A stretch of DNA of 64,000 bases from Acanthosoma haemorrhoidale (lineage: Eukaryota; Arthropoda; Insecta; Hemiptera; Acanthosomatidae). The notes under the pieces were generated by a model that worked only from the letters and a program-made list of their open reading frames with translations, searched no databases and had not been told where the DNA came from. The position numbers and the translations under genes were made by a program. The stretch lies in assembly GCA_930367205.1 (NCBI GenBank), contig OV884011.1, positions 118,913,866 through 118,977,865 of the forward strand. Reading direction: 5' to 3'. Of this stretch, positions 36,501 to 47,700 are shown one piece after another. Within the stretch, counting starts at the first letter, position 1, and every line of letters begins with the position of its first letter.

Positions 36501-39380
36501 CCTCTCGACAACACCAACCACTCCCTAGCACAAAGATGGGAAATATGAGTACGGCATTGCCAAACTTACTACATATCTTTAACAAAATAGGTACCTAAAC
36601 ACAAAGTATATAATTAAGGTGAACTTTTAGTTAGCAAGCACATTGTAAAATATTTATGTTTAACATTTAGAATTATAGACACAGAAGGCATGGTCCATAA
36701 TGTGTTACTTCTTGCAAGCATGGCATTGCATAAATGCACCTGCAGTCTGACCCTTCCTATAATAAATTAGTATATAGTCCGAAGGTGAGCCCATCACCTA
36801 ATCCTTTTTGCTTTATATACAATTTTCAAAACTAAAAGACAAATGTTAGGTTAACAAAAATTGCTTAGAGTGCATAGCATGGAGTACAAGGAGCCATACA
36901 CAGCTCATTATTATAATGTATATATTTTATTTATTTTGAACAAATTTAAACTTGGGGTTATGAGAAAAAAAAATTGTTTGTTATTTTGTCTTAAACCCTC
37001 ACACAATGTGCTGATTACACTTTTTTTTTTTTTTTTGGAAATTGGTTAATGATATATTTAAAAGTGTAATGATTAAAGCAGCCTTTTTTAAATATTGTCT
37101 CACATGATTTAAGATCTTGACTTACTCTTACCTAATTCAGTCTCAATTGAAAGACACCCTTGCTGACAAGATTCATTGTTAAAATTTTATATAATGGAAA
37201 TGACAGCTATCTTTGTTGAAAATATTAAAGGAACAAGTAAATAAATAATGTAGAGAGATAAACTTCTTTAATATATTTCTACAATTTCTAAGAATTTGTA
37301 CAAAACTGAAATATATTTGTTTCTTTAGTTGCAGGTCACTTCGCTGATACTTTAGTTTGTAGAAAATGGAGTGTTCTTTCAGTGCGGAGATTGATGACAA
37401 GTATTGGATTGTTTGGTCCAGGAATTTTTCTTTTAGCCTTTTGTGCGGTAGACAATTTACTTGCTGCTGTTGTGTAAGTGTAGCTTTATGAACTTGGACC
37501 TTTGGCAGGTGCCTTAAATGAACATTTTTATATGTTTAAACATACTATATAGTAATATTTTTCTTATTTTTAGGTTTGTTTCTATTTCTATGGGTTTATG
37601 TGCTTGCAACTCAGCAGGCCACTTAAGCAACCATGCAGACATAGCTCCAAATCACGCTGGGATTACTTTTGCCATTTCTAATACACTTGTGAGTTTTGGT
37701 AACATATTAATTATTTAGAAGACAGTGATTTAATTAGTTCAAGTTAGTTTATCTTTAGAACACAGTGATAATCATAATTGTTGAGATATAACCACTTTAT
37801 TTCAAAAGTAATTTTACAAATAACTGTAGTTGCTCAACTACAATGAATTGATAACTATCCCACATATTTAACAGTCCCATGTTCATTACAAATATTAATT
37901 GGTGGACTTTCAATGGAATCTTATCTTATTTATCTTGCTTTTTACTGAAAGATTTCAAATATTTTGCTTTACCTTCATTTTTTTTTCAGTCCAAACTTTT
38001 TTGCTTCCCAAGCATTGGTGGGTTTTATTGGTGTATCTAAGTTAGTTCCTCTGATCTTACCTTGTGACCCATAAAACACTATCTGTAACCACTACCTGAA
38101 TGTGGAACCGGGGAGCCTGGCCTGGGCTACCCAAAGGAGTTTAAATATCCAAGCAACAGCATTGATGACCTGAAGGTTTTGCAAAAAAATAAACCCCAAA
38201 AAACAAAAAAATATAAACTAACTAACAAACTAGAAAAGTACATATCTATGTGGATTTAATATTCTTTAAAAGCGTTTAAAACCAGTGAAGGTACTCGCAC
38301 TAAATTTAGGTATAGTTCAGCATCTTGTACAAAACCTAGAAATGTCGCGGCCTTGACATTTTACGTTTCAATTTCATAACCCCACATAATTTCCCTTGAT
38401 TTCTATTTGTTGTCAGATTTCTACTAAATTTGGCTAAAATACTATTTAGTACATTACTCATGAGTACATTCTTATATACTATTCATTCTTTTTATATACT
38501 ATTTGCATTCTTATATACTATTTAGTACATTCTTTTACTTCATGATTAGCTCGGCACTACAACCCATGCCTGGGACCATTTTGTCCGATCTTCAGAGTTT
38601 TCCTTCTTTTTACTCCAATTGTTCTCAAATATTTCTTCAGATCTTGTAACTAAATCTGAGCCTTCCTTTCTTGAGACTGTCTCTTAGAACAGTCCCATAA
38701 GCTGTGCATTTCTTTATGTTTGCTTGTTTGTTTTCAGAACTTGTGCTACTTATTCTATTTAGAATTTTACAGAAGTTTTCTCTCACAATTCATCACATTT
38801 ACCATGCTTACCAATTGTTGGTCCTAAAGATTCTCCTTTACCTATATTTATATTGCAATTGCCCAGCACTGTCTTAGTATCCAGTTTTAGCATTGTAGTC
38901 CAGTTTCAAAAGTTCTTTCAAGTATCTTTATTAATTTGTGAGTTTACAAAGGTCATTATCATTTTTAGCTTTAGGTTGTCTTTATTTTATTTTTGCAAAA
39001 GAAATTCAAGTTTTCATTAAGAAAGATGAAGGAAACAAAACGATCCATTGGTACAAATTGTTTTGTATGCATAGTTTAGTTACTGGCACCAGCTGATTTT
39101 TATTTAAAAGACAAATATTATAATTATCATTAATAAATGTGCATAATTACCCCTAAATTAATTTAATTAGTAAATTTTATTGAAACTGTTATTTTTCTTA
39201 TCTCATAATTTTCATTGCTTTTAGGCAACTATACCAGGAATTCTATGCGGACCTTTAACAGCAGAACTCGTTATTTCTTCTCATGGTCGATGGTTCCCAG
39301 TGTTTGTTCTAGCAGCGAGCATCAATTTCACATCAGCTGTTATATATTACAGCCAAAGCTCAGCTTCCCAAATACTTTGA
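27564..39380 (+). CDS. SLC17-family anion transporter (major facilitator superfamily), complete, 8 exons
   Basis: Probable organic-anion or phosphate transporter of the SLC17 group, multi-pass membrane protein, 407 aa (12 membrane segments expected). Exons: 27564-27755, 33356-33515, 33593-33705, 35500-35637, 35934-36138, 37329-37473, 37574-37688 and 39225-39380, all with GT-AG junctions and consistent phases. An in-frame TAG at 27549-27551 fixes the first ATG. Family marks: ADRVIMPIAIVPM in helix 1, GYFTSQVIG then NRFGGK (motif A loop), the helix-4 Arg in FCRVILGLGEG, EERSRAFGYLVAAGSVGQT, NYIIMQWLPTYL, RRLMTSIGLFGPGIF and the late NHADIAPNHAGITFAISNT. These resemble SLC17A9 (vesicular nucleotide transporter) and plant ANTR proteins; I cannot tell the substrate. 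Exon 6 could instead start 4 bases later at GCAG, but the TTTAG acceptor gives the better family match. Candidate AATAAA at 39640. Confidence 0.92.
28612..28775 (-). repeat. Truncated 3' end of the LINE family at 28933-30185
   Basis: About 160 bases closely matching 28933-29099 in the same orientation (shared TGCCTTTCACTAAGGGGAGT, GGTAGTGAGA, GAGCCTAGGGG). Similarity starts at the same outer point in both (ATTATTTGGG / TTATTTTGGG) and stops at GTCGGC, where the other copy continues into a hairpin. Confidence 0.8.
28933..30185 (-). pseudogene. Non-LTR retrotransposon (jockey-type LINE), 3' part, decayed
   Basis: Minus-strand translation shows the end of a reverse transcriptase: near 30180-30070 NKFTKTWTSLHNL and LQLNADKSNIIIVG (the motif after the catalytic YADD-type box), a scrambled middle with an AT-rich insertion (about 29650-29790), then 29640-29252 with RLKLLIYQSVLRPALMYGTP, LQKFQNRVLRTSL and a run ending PPMPVRWKHCWTAEAW before the stop at 29252. 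The GC-richer 29251-28933 is the probable 3'UTR, with a perfect hairpin at 29096-29114. No 5' half is present; truncation at the 5' end is usual for LINEs. A relative lies at 63180-63620. Confidence 0.82.
29096..29114. repeat. Perfect hairpin in LINE 3'UTR
   Basis: GGCCAGGC-AAA-GCCTGGCC: eight-base stem with a three-base loop. LINE reverse transcriptases often recognise 3'UTR stem-loops; that role here is inference. Confidence 0.85.
30990..31850 (-). repeat. Dispersed AT-rich repeat, minus-orientation copy, interrupted
   Basis: 30990-31228 and 31640-31850 match consecutive parts of the copy at 53120-53480 (shared ATTAATTAGGG/ATTAATCAGGG, TTTTTAATTACAAG, then TTGATTAATAA, ATCATTCCTCTATATGAAAC). 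About 410 bases (31229-31640) lie between and have no counterpart there. That insert contains a minus-strand ORF (31540-31217) of 107 codons that I do not recognise. Confidence 0.65.
32230..33060 (+). repeat. Dispersed AT-rich repeat, plus-orientation copy
   Basis: Head at 32232-32290 (AAAACTAGAAACCCTCAC then CACCTGTGTGTCTGTCTGTC) and body pieces at 32830-33060 (AAAATAAAATGAGCCCATGAA, TTAATTAATAATATG, AACCCTTAACTGCTGTGTGAT). The middle, 32420-32830, is less clear. Confidence 0.55.
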
Positions 39381-41706
39381 CAAACATGGTAATTCAGATT
39401 TAAATTTTCTATATTTTCAAATCTTAAACAAATTGGGGGCTGATATTATAATTTTGGGTTTTAGACGCTCTTGTATTTATGGCTCAAAAGGAGACCTCTC
39501 GTGTGAGGTGACCCATAATACTAACTAAATGTGGGTAAAATCATTTTATTGCTTAGTTAATAAAAATTGAAATAGTGGTGGGAAAATATCGATAACTTTG
39601 ACTATTGTCCACCATCATTAGTTTCCAATAGTCATCTTTAATAAATACTTTTTTTTTTTTTTAATAATTTCATCAGTTTTGTTACAAAACTAGAAACCTT
39701 ATGTTTTCTCTCATATATCTGTCATTGAATGTCAACATCATGTTTACAGTTTTGTAAATTTTCTATGGAACTTACATCACTTAAAGTGCTTGTGATGCTT
39801 AAGTTTTTTTTATTCATAAAAAAACTCTAATTTCTTTTGCTGTTTTAATGGCTGGGTGAATTAGGGCACAGATTATATTTTAGATGTTAGAATTTTTATT
39901 TTGGGTGGCCCGCACAATAAACTCTATGTTTTAGCTAGAAAAGGGTGGTAAACCTGTAGATAGATAAATGGACCTTCCTTTTCCAGTTGCCACTGTAAGT
40001 AGTAGATGACATCTGAGAAGCTAGTTGTCCAATTCTACTTTTACACATTTAATTTGAGATAAATTGAGACTTTGAAATAAAATAAACAAGAAATAATCCA
40101 AGTTTGACAAAATAAATTGATTTAATAAGTTGTAGCTTATATCTCAGGTGGGTTTCTACCTTCCAATTGAAAAATAAAATATAGAATGTATTATTAAAGT
40201 TATATAAATATAGAATTATGGTGAATACTTATGTTGTGGATTGTCCAATGGTATGTGGGTTGTTTCTTTGGTATTATGTGGAATCATTGACAGCAGCTTG
40301 CATGACTTCTTTTATATTGTATCTTCGATATCCTAATAACTATCCTGATTGGCTCTGTTAATGTTCACTTAATAAATGATGGGTATACATAAGTTACACT
40401 GAACAGACAATTGACTTATTTTCCAAACGCCAACTAAACCTATTTATCTCCAAATGCCAATTGATCTACCTCCATGTCCATGCATCAACTCATTCCTAAC
40501 CTGATTGACTTTTCCCCATAAGGCACATGTTATCTTCTTATCTCTTTCCTAACCTTTTTCAGAGTTAACCCTCTCCGAGAATATATATTAAATCACCATC
40601 CCTCAAGGATTACTTTTTCGTCCCATATCTTCTGTAATATGGACTGCAGGAAGGGTATAAATCATTTCCTGTCATCCAAATTTAATGAATTCAGGCACAA
40701 GCTTTTCTTAATTTCATTCTTAGCATCCATAACTTCTTCTTCCCGTATAACTCCATCATACTCCTCTCTTCCATAATCGCCTCCAACAAACATTCAAAGC
40801 TTGACTAGCTTGGCACCTGCCTTCTTTTCTACACCATTGGCCTTGCAACAAATCATTGTATCAATGAACAAAATACTTTTCAGAAATTTTGGCACTTACC
40901 TCCTTTTCAACGGCAACCCCTCCACTTTTAAAATTATTCACCATTACCATAACCATTGTTGAACCCATCTAAACATCACTATAAAATAAAAATATTGTAT
41001 TTTTAATTCTATTTATAAATATCTAAAGCTAAAATAATCACTGGTTAATATTGTCACAATTACTTATGAATTCCTTCATTTCCTATTTCAATTTTTTGTA
41101 TTATAATATTTCTTTTATACTTATTTCTATAATATTTGATTTTTGTAATGGATGATTGAATTGAATGTATACAAATTGGCAGGCGGTAAGGGTAAACGAG
41201 GTTGCTACTTTAATCAATGATCCCAAAGAAGCTAGCAGAATTGGTGCTAGGCTATTATCTCTATCTTTATTTCGGTTTTATTGAAACTCATTTTGCTTCA
41301 TAAAGCTAAATGGACATAGACTAAAACCATCCTCCTCCTGAATAATCCTTGGTGGTAACTCAGGAATAGGATCTGGGTCTCCCCTAATGTCACCCTTAAG
41401 CCGTGGAGATGACCGACCATAGTTGACATCACATAATTAATTAAAAATCATACTCCTCACCACTATGCTAATATGCAATTTAAATTTAAATGAATCTTTT
41501 TAATTTATTAAAAATTTCTTGTTTTAAGTATTAAAACTGGATCATTATTAAATCATAAAATTATATATTGCCACTAATTAGATACAGTGAATCAAGTATT
41601 TATAGAGTATATAGAGTTTTTCAGTCTTAGTAGTAAGATTAAAAAAATATTGTCTGTTTGTTTTTTATTATTTAAAAATAGTTTTATGTCCCGATTTGTG
41701 GTTTTG
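39381..41706. other. Intergenic stretch between convergent SLC17 and 518-aa genes
   Basis: Contains the 3'UTR of the SLC17 gene (candidate AATAAA 39640-39645), a head fragment of the dispersed repeat (39681-39730) and a pyrimidine-rich block 40380-40990 that may be another old LINE, for which I could not find firm protein motifs. 41180-41430 is less AT-rich and unassigned. Confidence 0.5.
41664..41669 (-). terminator. Polyadenylation signal candidate of the 518-aa gene
   Basis: AATAAA on the minus strand, about 40 bases beyond the stop codon at 41707-41709. It is the first such hexamer downstream, implying a short 3'UTR. AT-rich sequence makes chance hits common. Confidence 0.45.
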
Positions 41707-44700
41707 TTATAAATTTAGTTCTCTTGTGAAACTGTAAATCGCTTTCTGCATTCTTTTAGTTGGATACGATTTCCTAAATTCTTTCGTTTTTTCTTTGTCT
41801 ATTAATTTTTCTTGGTAAAAACCACAATCTGAATTCAGTATTGTTTGTGGCAGTTTACTATAACACCTTCTTGTTTTGTTAATATGTTCTTGATGATCAT
41901 GCATCAAAGGAAATGAATTATTAATTTCACAAACTCTTTTTTTCTTATCTTTTTCAGAAAATAAATTATTTAAAAATTCTGCTTCCTCTGTTAACTTTCT
42001 TGGATCTGTATCGGGGTTTCTATGAACTGGAATTGATTGAGAATTAGCTCTCATGCTGTAAGATTTATGTCCTGTTTTATTCCTTGGCAGAATTTCAAAC
42101 CTGTCATTAGATGGGAGTAGCTCAAAAGATTTTTCTGCTTCTTGAAAAGTTAGCAAACTTAAATTTGAAGAAGAGGGGAAATTAAACTCTCTATCATTTG
42201 CCTCGGCTATGGGAAGCTTTAATAAATAACCCCTTTTTTTAATGGTAACTTTATTATTTTTAGAGGAGTAAGATTTTCCTTTGATATCATTAACTATTCG
42301 TTTTCTATTAGGATGATGGAATTCAAAGTCTTCATCAGTCTCTTCCAAGCTATCCGAATGAAAGCAACTTTTGCCATTGTAATCATAGCAAATAGATTTT
42401 TTTAGTGGGTCTTTGTAAATTTTCTGTTCTGAATTTTTTATTCTTTCACCTTTATTTTCATTTAAAGATGGAAGGCTGATATTTAAAACTGCAAGTGCTA
42501 ACTGCTTCTTTTCCTTAATTCTGCGTTCTATTCGCCGTACTGGCAATTGAGGAAGAATTTGTTCAAAATTATTTTTTATTACAATTTTCTTAATTTTATT
42601 CCTTGGGTCATTTGACGATCCTTTTAGTTCAACCAAACTTTTAATATGTTTCTGGTTTATATCTTTTTGTAAATTTTCTTCATTTAGTTTTCCTATATTT
42701 TTACAAACAGTTGTTCCAATATCTGTTAACTGTAAAGTTTTTCTCTGTAAAGGCTCTGTTAGTAGCGAAGAATATTTTAATGGTTTAGTTAATTTTTCCT
42801 TTGAACTAGTTTTTGGTTTGGCTGACTTAAATGGTTCCTCTGTTGTTACTTTTTTATGGTGTGACTGTTCCTAAAACAAACACATTGCTGTTGGTATTAA
42901 AAAAAATAAAATAATGCTGACTATTTAAAAATGTATATTATAATTATGATCTATATACTATTATAACAAAAATGTATAGCTCAATCCCTTGGTGAGTCTC
43001 AACTAATACCAGCTAGTAATATAATATATAAACTAATTAGACATAAATACCTTTCTATATGAATTGAAACTCCTTTTGGAAGTAAACTTTCTGTTCGATT
43101 CAATTTCCTCCCTGTTTGCATTGTAAGCTGCAATAGCTCTTTCCAAGTTTTTTCGGGCTAAACTTCCAAGACTGTAAAATTAAAATTTTTTCTTTAGTTT
43201 TCTTGTTACATGTCCACATTTTCAGGGTCTCAAAATAAGAAACCCTTATGTTTTCACCTGTGTATCCTAGTGATTGTGAGTCCCCAGTATGATCTACTAA
43301 CATAAAATTTTATGTCGAAATTCCATATGATTAACCAATAATTTAAAAAAAAATTCAACTCCATAAATCATAATTATGGGCTATTAAATAATTAATTACT
43401 TTGTATTAAAAACAGAAATATTCTCTTATCATCTCTACTTGGGCTAATTAAATATCTCTTCGCCTGGATTAATAATATGTAATTTTTTTTTTTTAACTCT
43501 ACTCATTTATTAAAAGTGTTAAAATTGTGTTCACAACTTGTTTTACAAAGAGATATGATATTTTGCATGCTAATTTCATTTAATGGATGGCACTAAAAAT
43601 AAAACCAGCCCCACAGTTAATTACATCGGATAATTAAATACATGATAATTAAAAACAATATATTTTCCTATAATATCAAGTAAGTATCAAATTAAAGATC
43701 TTGTAGTCCTGATTAACAATATGTAATTTTTGAACTGCAATTACACAAAGTCATTAAAATCATGTTAAAAATATGAACTCATTAGATAATATTTTGCATA
43801 TTAGTTTTATTTAATCCTCCGCTGGTGCTAAATGTCATCAATTACTTGAAAATTTAAAAAATCCCTATCTTATCGTGTAAGATATCAAGCTAAAGATCTT
43901 GTCACCATGATTAATAGTTTGTAATTTATTTTGGACCATAACTACACACTCATTAAAATTATGATCGCAACTTAAACTCATTGAATGATATTTTGCATTT
44001 TAGTTTCATTTCATGCCCCATTTAATCGTATTGTTTAATAGGTATAAACTAGGAAATCAATCGGGTGGGAGTGATTAAGATACAATAGCAATTTGAATGC
44101 ACTTAAATAAAATAGTATAAAAACTTTTCTGTTCACTTCTTCTTTCTCACACCACTTACTTCTCAGGATTAAATGTTCTATAAAACTTATTGTTGACTGG
44201 GCAACTGGGTTCTTCACACGGATACTGCCTTGGCTTCCCTTTAAGGGTTTAAGTATAGACAGAGTTCTTCAATGGCCAAGATCAGATTTATTTACTTAAT
44301 TTTGTTCTAAATTTATTTAATCGCAAATAATTATGACATTACTTATTTGCTATCATGATAACAAGTTTTAATACTTAAGTGGAGTTATTTAATATGAGAC
44401 TTTTGATAGCGGGTGCTTCATGTTATACCTTCTGTTGACTGTGAAACCTCTCCTGTTTTTATAATAAAATTACTATAACTTGCTGACCACGAGACATAGT
44501 TTTTCTTACTTCTAAAATTTCTCAAGTCATAGTTATTAAAAAAAACAATGTGAAAATCACAAAAATAATATTTTGGGAGCCAACAATAAAGATAATTAAA
44601 AAAAGAATGATAATGCTGCTGACGCTTTTATTGACTAGTAATCCTTTTTTATGGTGTATTTTTTCTTTCTTTGTTTCCCAGAAATATAATGTTCTATGTT

Positions 44701-47700
44701 AAGAAAAAAAAATAGATTAATTTTTTTAGGTCAGGAAAGAATAATACCAAAAATCAAGTTACATTGGCTTTTTGTCCTTAAATGTATTTTGGTTAGAACA
44801 AAACTCAATGTAAGGTTAGTAAATAGTATTACGCTTATTATTGTGTTATTTTTAAATTATTATTTCCAACTTGACAAACTGAACAATGCTAATTTACTGA
44901 TTTTTCTTCCTTCTTAACTTGTTCAACAAATTCATATTTGTTTGCAGGTAATGACAACTTAAAGAATTAAGAAGATAAATGATTGATAATTTCTTCTTAA
45001 GACTGATGCAAATGAAAAAAAAAGCAGTGGCCTCAAGCCCATGAGTGATGTACTACTTTTTCAAGAAATTTCAAGTCGTCCACAGCTAAAGTTGTTATAA
45101 ATAAACTTATATTAATTTTATTTGTATATAAATATAAATATTGTTGTACTATTATTAAATGTTTATTGTTATTTATTATTAAATTAAAATTTGCTCTTAG
45201 TTTATTGATTTGAAGATATATTTGTTTTATTTTTCTCAGTATTGTAAATTTTTATCCCAGTCAATCTTCTTTTGTTATAACAAAAAAATTTGGATGAAAT
45301 ATATATTTATTTTTGTCAACTCACATTTTTTGTGTGAACAATGTAACCTATCCAAATGTGACCTATCATTAATTTTATTTTAAAATAATTTTTATTTTTA
45401 TCTACTTTAATAAAATCAAAAAAACATTTAAGTTTTCACTTGGTCTGTCTGTCGGTTCTGACTAGTATTTCTGAGTCATTGTTCGTTAATTATAAAATAA
45501 AACCAAACCCATGAAATAATAGGAGGGTCATCAATAAATTATTTAGTAATTAAAAAATAAATGCTAAAATACTAATATAGAATTGTTTTATGACAGTGGT
45601 ACCATCATAAAAAAATCACCTCTCAGGGAGTGCTGCGCTCGTGCAGATGGTGTTTGTTGAAAGGAGATCATATGACCTACTTAAGTAGATTTCACTTGTC
45701 TGTTAGGATTTATTAGTAGTTAGGTTTATACATTAAAATTATGTCATCTGAACAGAATGATTGTAAAAGGAAAGTGGTCGGGGAATCAATAAATGTGACA
45801 AAAATTATTTTATTTTACAATATCCCACAAATGACACAGCATATAAAATTAAAAAAATAAAACTTTCATTCTTTTCTGTCATATTCGGTAGGGTATCTCA
45901 AATTATAGAACTTGATTTGATTAATATGTATCAGGTCAGGTGTGACTAAAGTTAGAAAATGTCTAAAATTCTGTTAACGACAATTTTATGAAACTGATTA
46001 TTTATGGGCTTGGTGAAGTCATCTGGAAGTGTACACCAATTTATTTTCCATGTATTAAAATGTTTACAGCATTCTTCTGTTGCAATGATTAAGTTGTTGA
46101 TAATGGTGAGAGGAGATATAGAGGGCTGCAACAATTGCAAATAGCGCAACATTACATTTAGTTATTGATTTTGTTGAAAAGAAAATCTGGGCCTCTCTGA
46201 AGAACTCCAGTTAATATATGTTTACAGAGAGCTTTTTCATTGTATAAAAAATATAAAGTATTCTATTGCATAAATAGCTATAAATTTAAAAAAAAAAATA
46301 GATAAAAAGCAAATTTGTTTGCTTATAAGCTTAAAAATGGCACCCTGATGCTATACTTCATCGTCAGCGATAGTTGATGAGGTATAGCGTGTTTTTTTCC
46401 AGGTTAAGGTATAATTATCACATAAGTTATTTCCAGGTTTATTAAGATATTTTGCATGGAAGTTTTTTCTTGATGATGCTAAAAATAAGACCAATCCAAT
46501 GAAAAGCAATGGGCATTAAAGCTAAATATTTCCTTACCATATTAAGAAGGATATCAAATAAAAGATCTTGATGTACTGATTAATAATATATTATGTGTGT
46601 CAGGAGACTAGTGGGCAATAATAAAAAAAAATCAATAATATTGTTTTTTAAGCCCAAACTAAACCCTTAATTGTGTGATGCATCGTGAGATAAAATTGTT
46701 CCTATAGTAGATGGAACTGAAGTAAATTATGCTGTAAAATCTAGCTTATTAGCTCGTAACCTTTTTACAATAATTTATACCACAATTATGCACAATATCT
46801 TTCTGTATTAATTTCTATTATAAATTCATACAATAATTGTGACCTTTCGGACTCATTCAGTCCGTCATCTAGTCATCCATACATAATCAGAAGAAAATTA
46901 CTGATACAATCAAAATTAGTAAAATCCATTTTTATATTAAAACAATAATATTTGAACAATTTAAAAAACAAACTTATGTACACTATCATGTCAAGTTGTT
47001 CCAAATTAAATAATAAAAATGAAAATGATCTGTAAATAATTGTCAATATATAAAAATTATTTGGAATGGTTGTATCCATCAGTCAGTCCTATCTATCTCT
47101 GGCATGAGGTGTAGCTGAAGGTTGCTCTATTTCATGAGTACAATCCAGTATGTCTACTTGCTGTCAGCTATTAGTATAAAAAAAAAATGAATTCAAAAAT
47201 GTAACCTATTAGTTATGTCAACATAGTGTAACCCTATTCCTTTCCTTTTACATCTGTTATATATGAATTGATTCTAAAAGTATACAAGATCTGTTATTAT
47301 CTTCTTTTCCAATAATTTTTGGCTAGTCAAAGTGAAAAGTACTGTGATTGGCTAAAGCAGTGACATTTAAATTCTTGTAGTTTTACAATTGGTTCTATGT
47401 TGTGATAATCTATTTCTTAAAGTTTGTGGGGTTTTACCAATATAACATTTACCCTCACGCTGTTAAAAATTAATATTGTATATTATGTTCTGCATACCTT
47501 TATTTTCTATTTTATCTTTCATGTTTGATAAGCTGTTGCTAAGTTTATGATTGTTATACTGGGCACGTTTCAAATTGTGGCGATCTTATACTAGTCTTCC
47601 TTGGATTATTATACCATTTCCTACTTATTAAGGCTTTCGGCTAATCATTTTTCAACTATTTGTCATAAATAGTTGTTTTAACTTCACTTATTAATTTTTC

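Noticed and set aside
38040..38215. Retroposon with an A-rich tail (ends in AAAAAAAT-type runs near 38210)
   Set aside because: Suggestive but without B box, target duplication or second copy in the window.
40380..40990. LINE endonuclease remnant
   Set aside because: Pyrimidine-rich text resembles other LINE remnants, but no ordered protein motifs could be established.
41707..42636. A stand-alone 309-aa minus-strand ORF
   Set aside because: The apparent start is TTG inside a longer open exon (to 42870) with a good acceptor; it is the end of the five-exon gene.
43400..44060. CRISPR-like array
   Set aside because: Units are about 200-245 bases, diverged, and part of a dispersed eukaryotic repeat.
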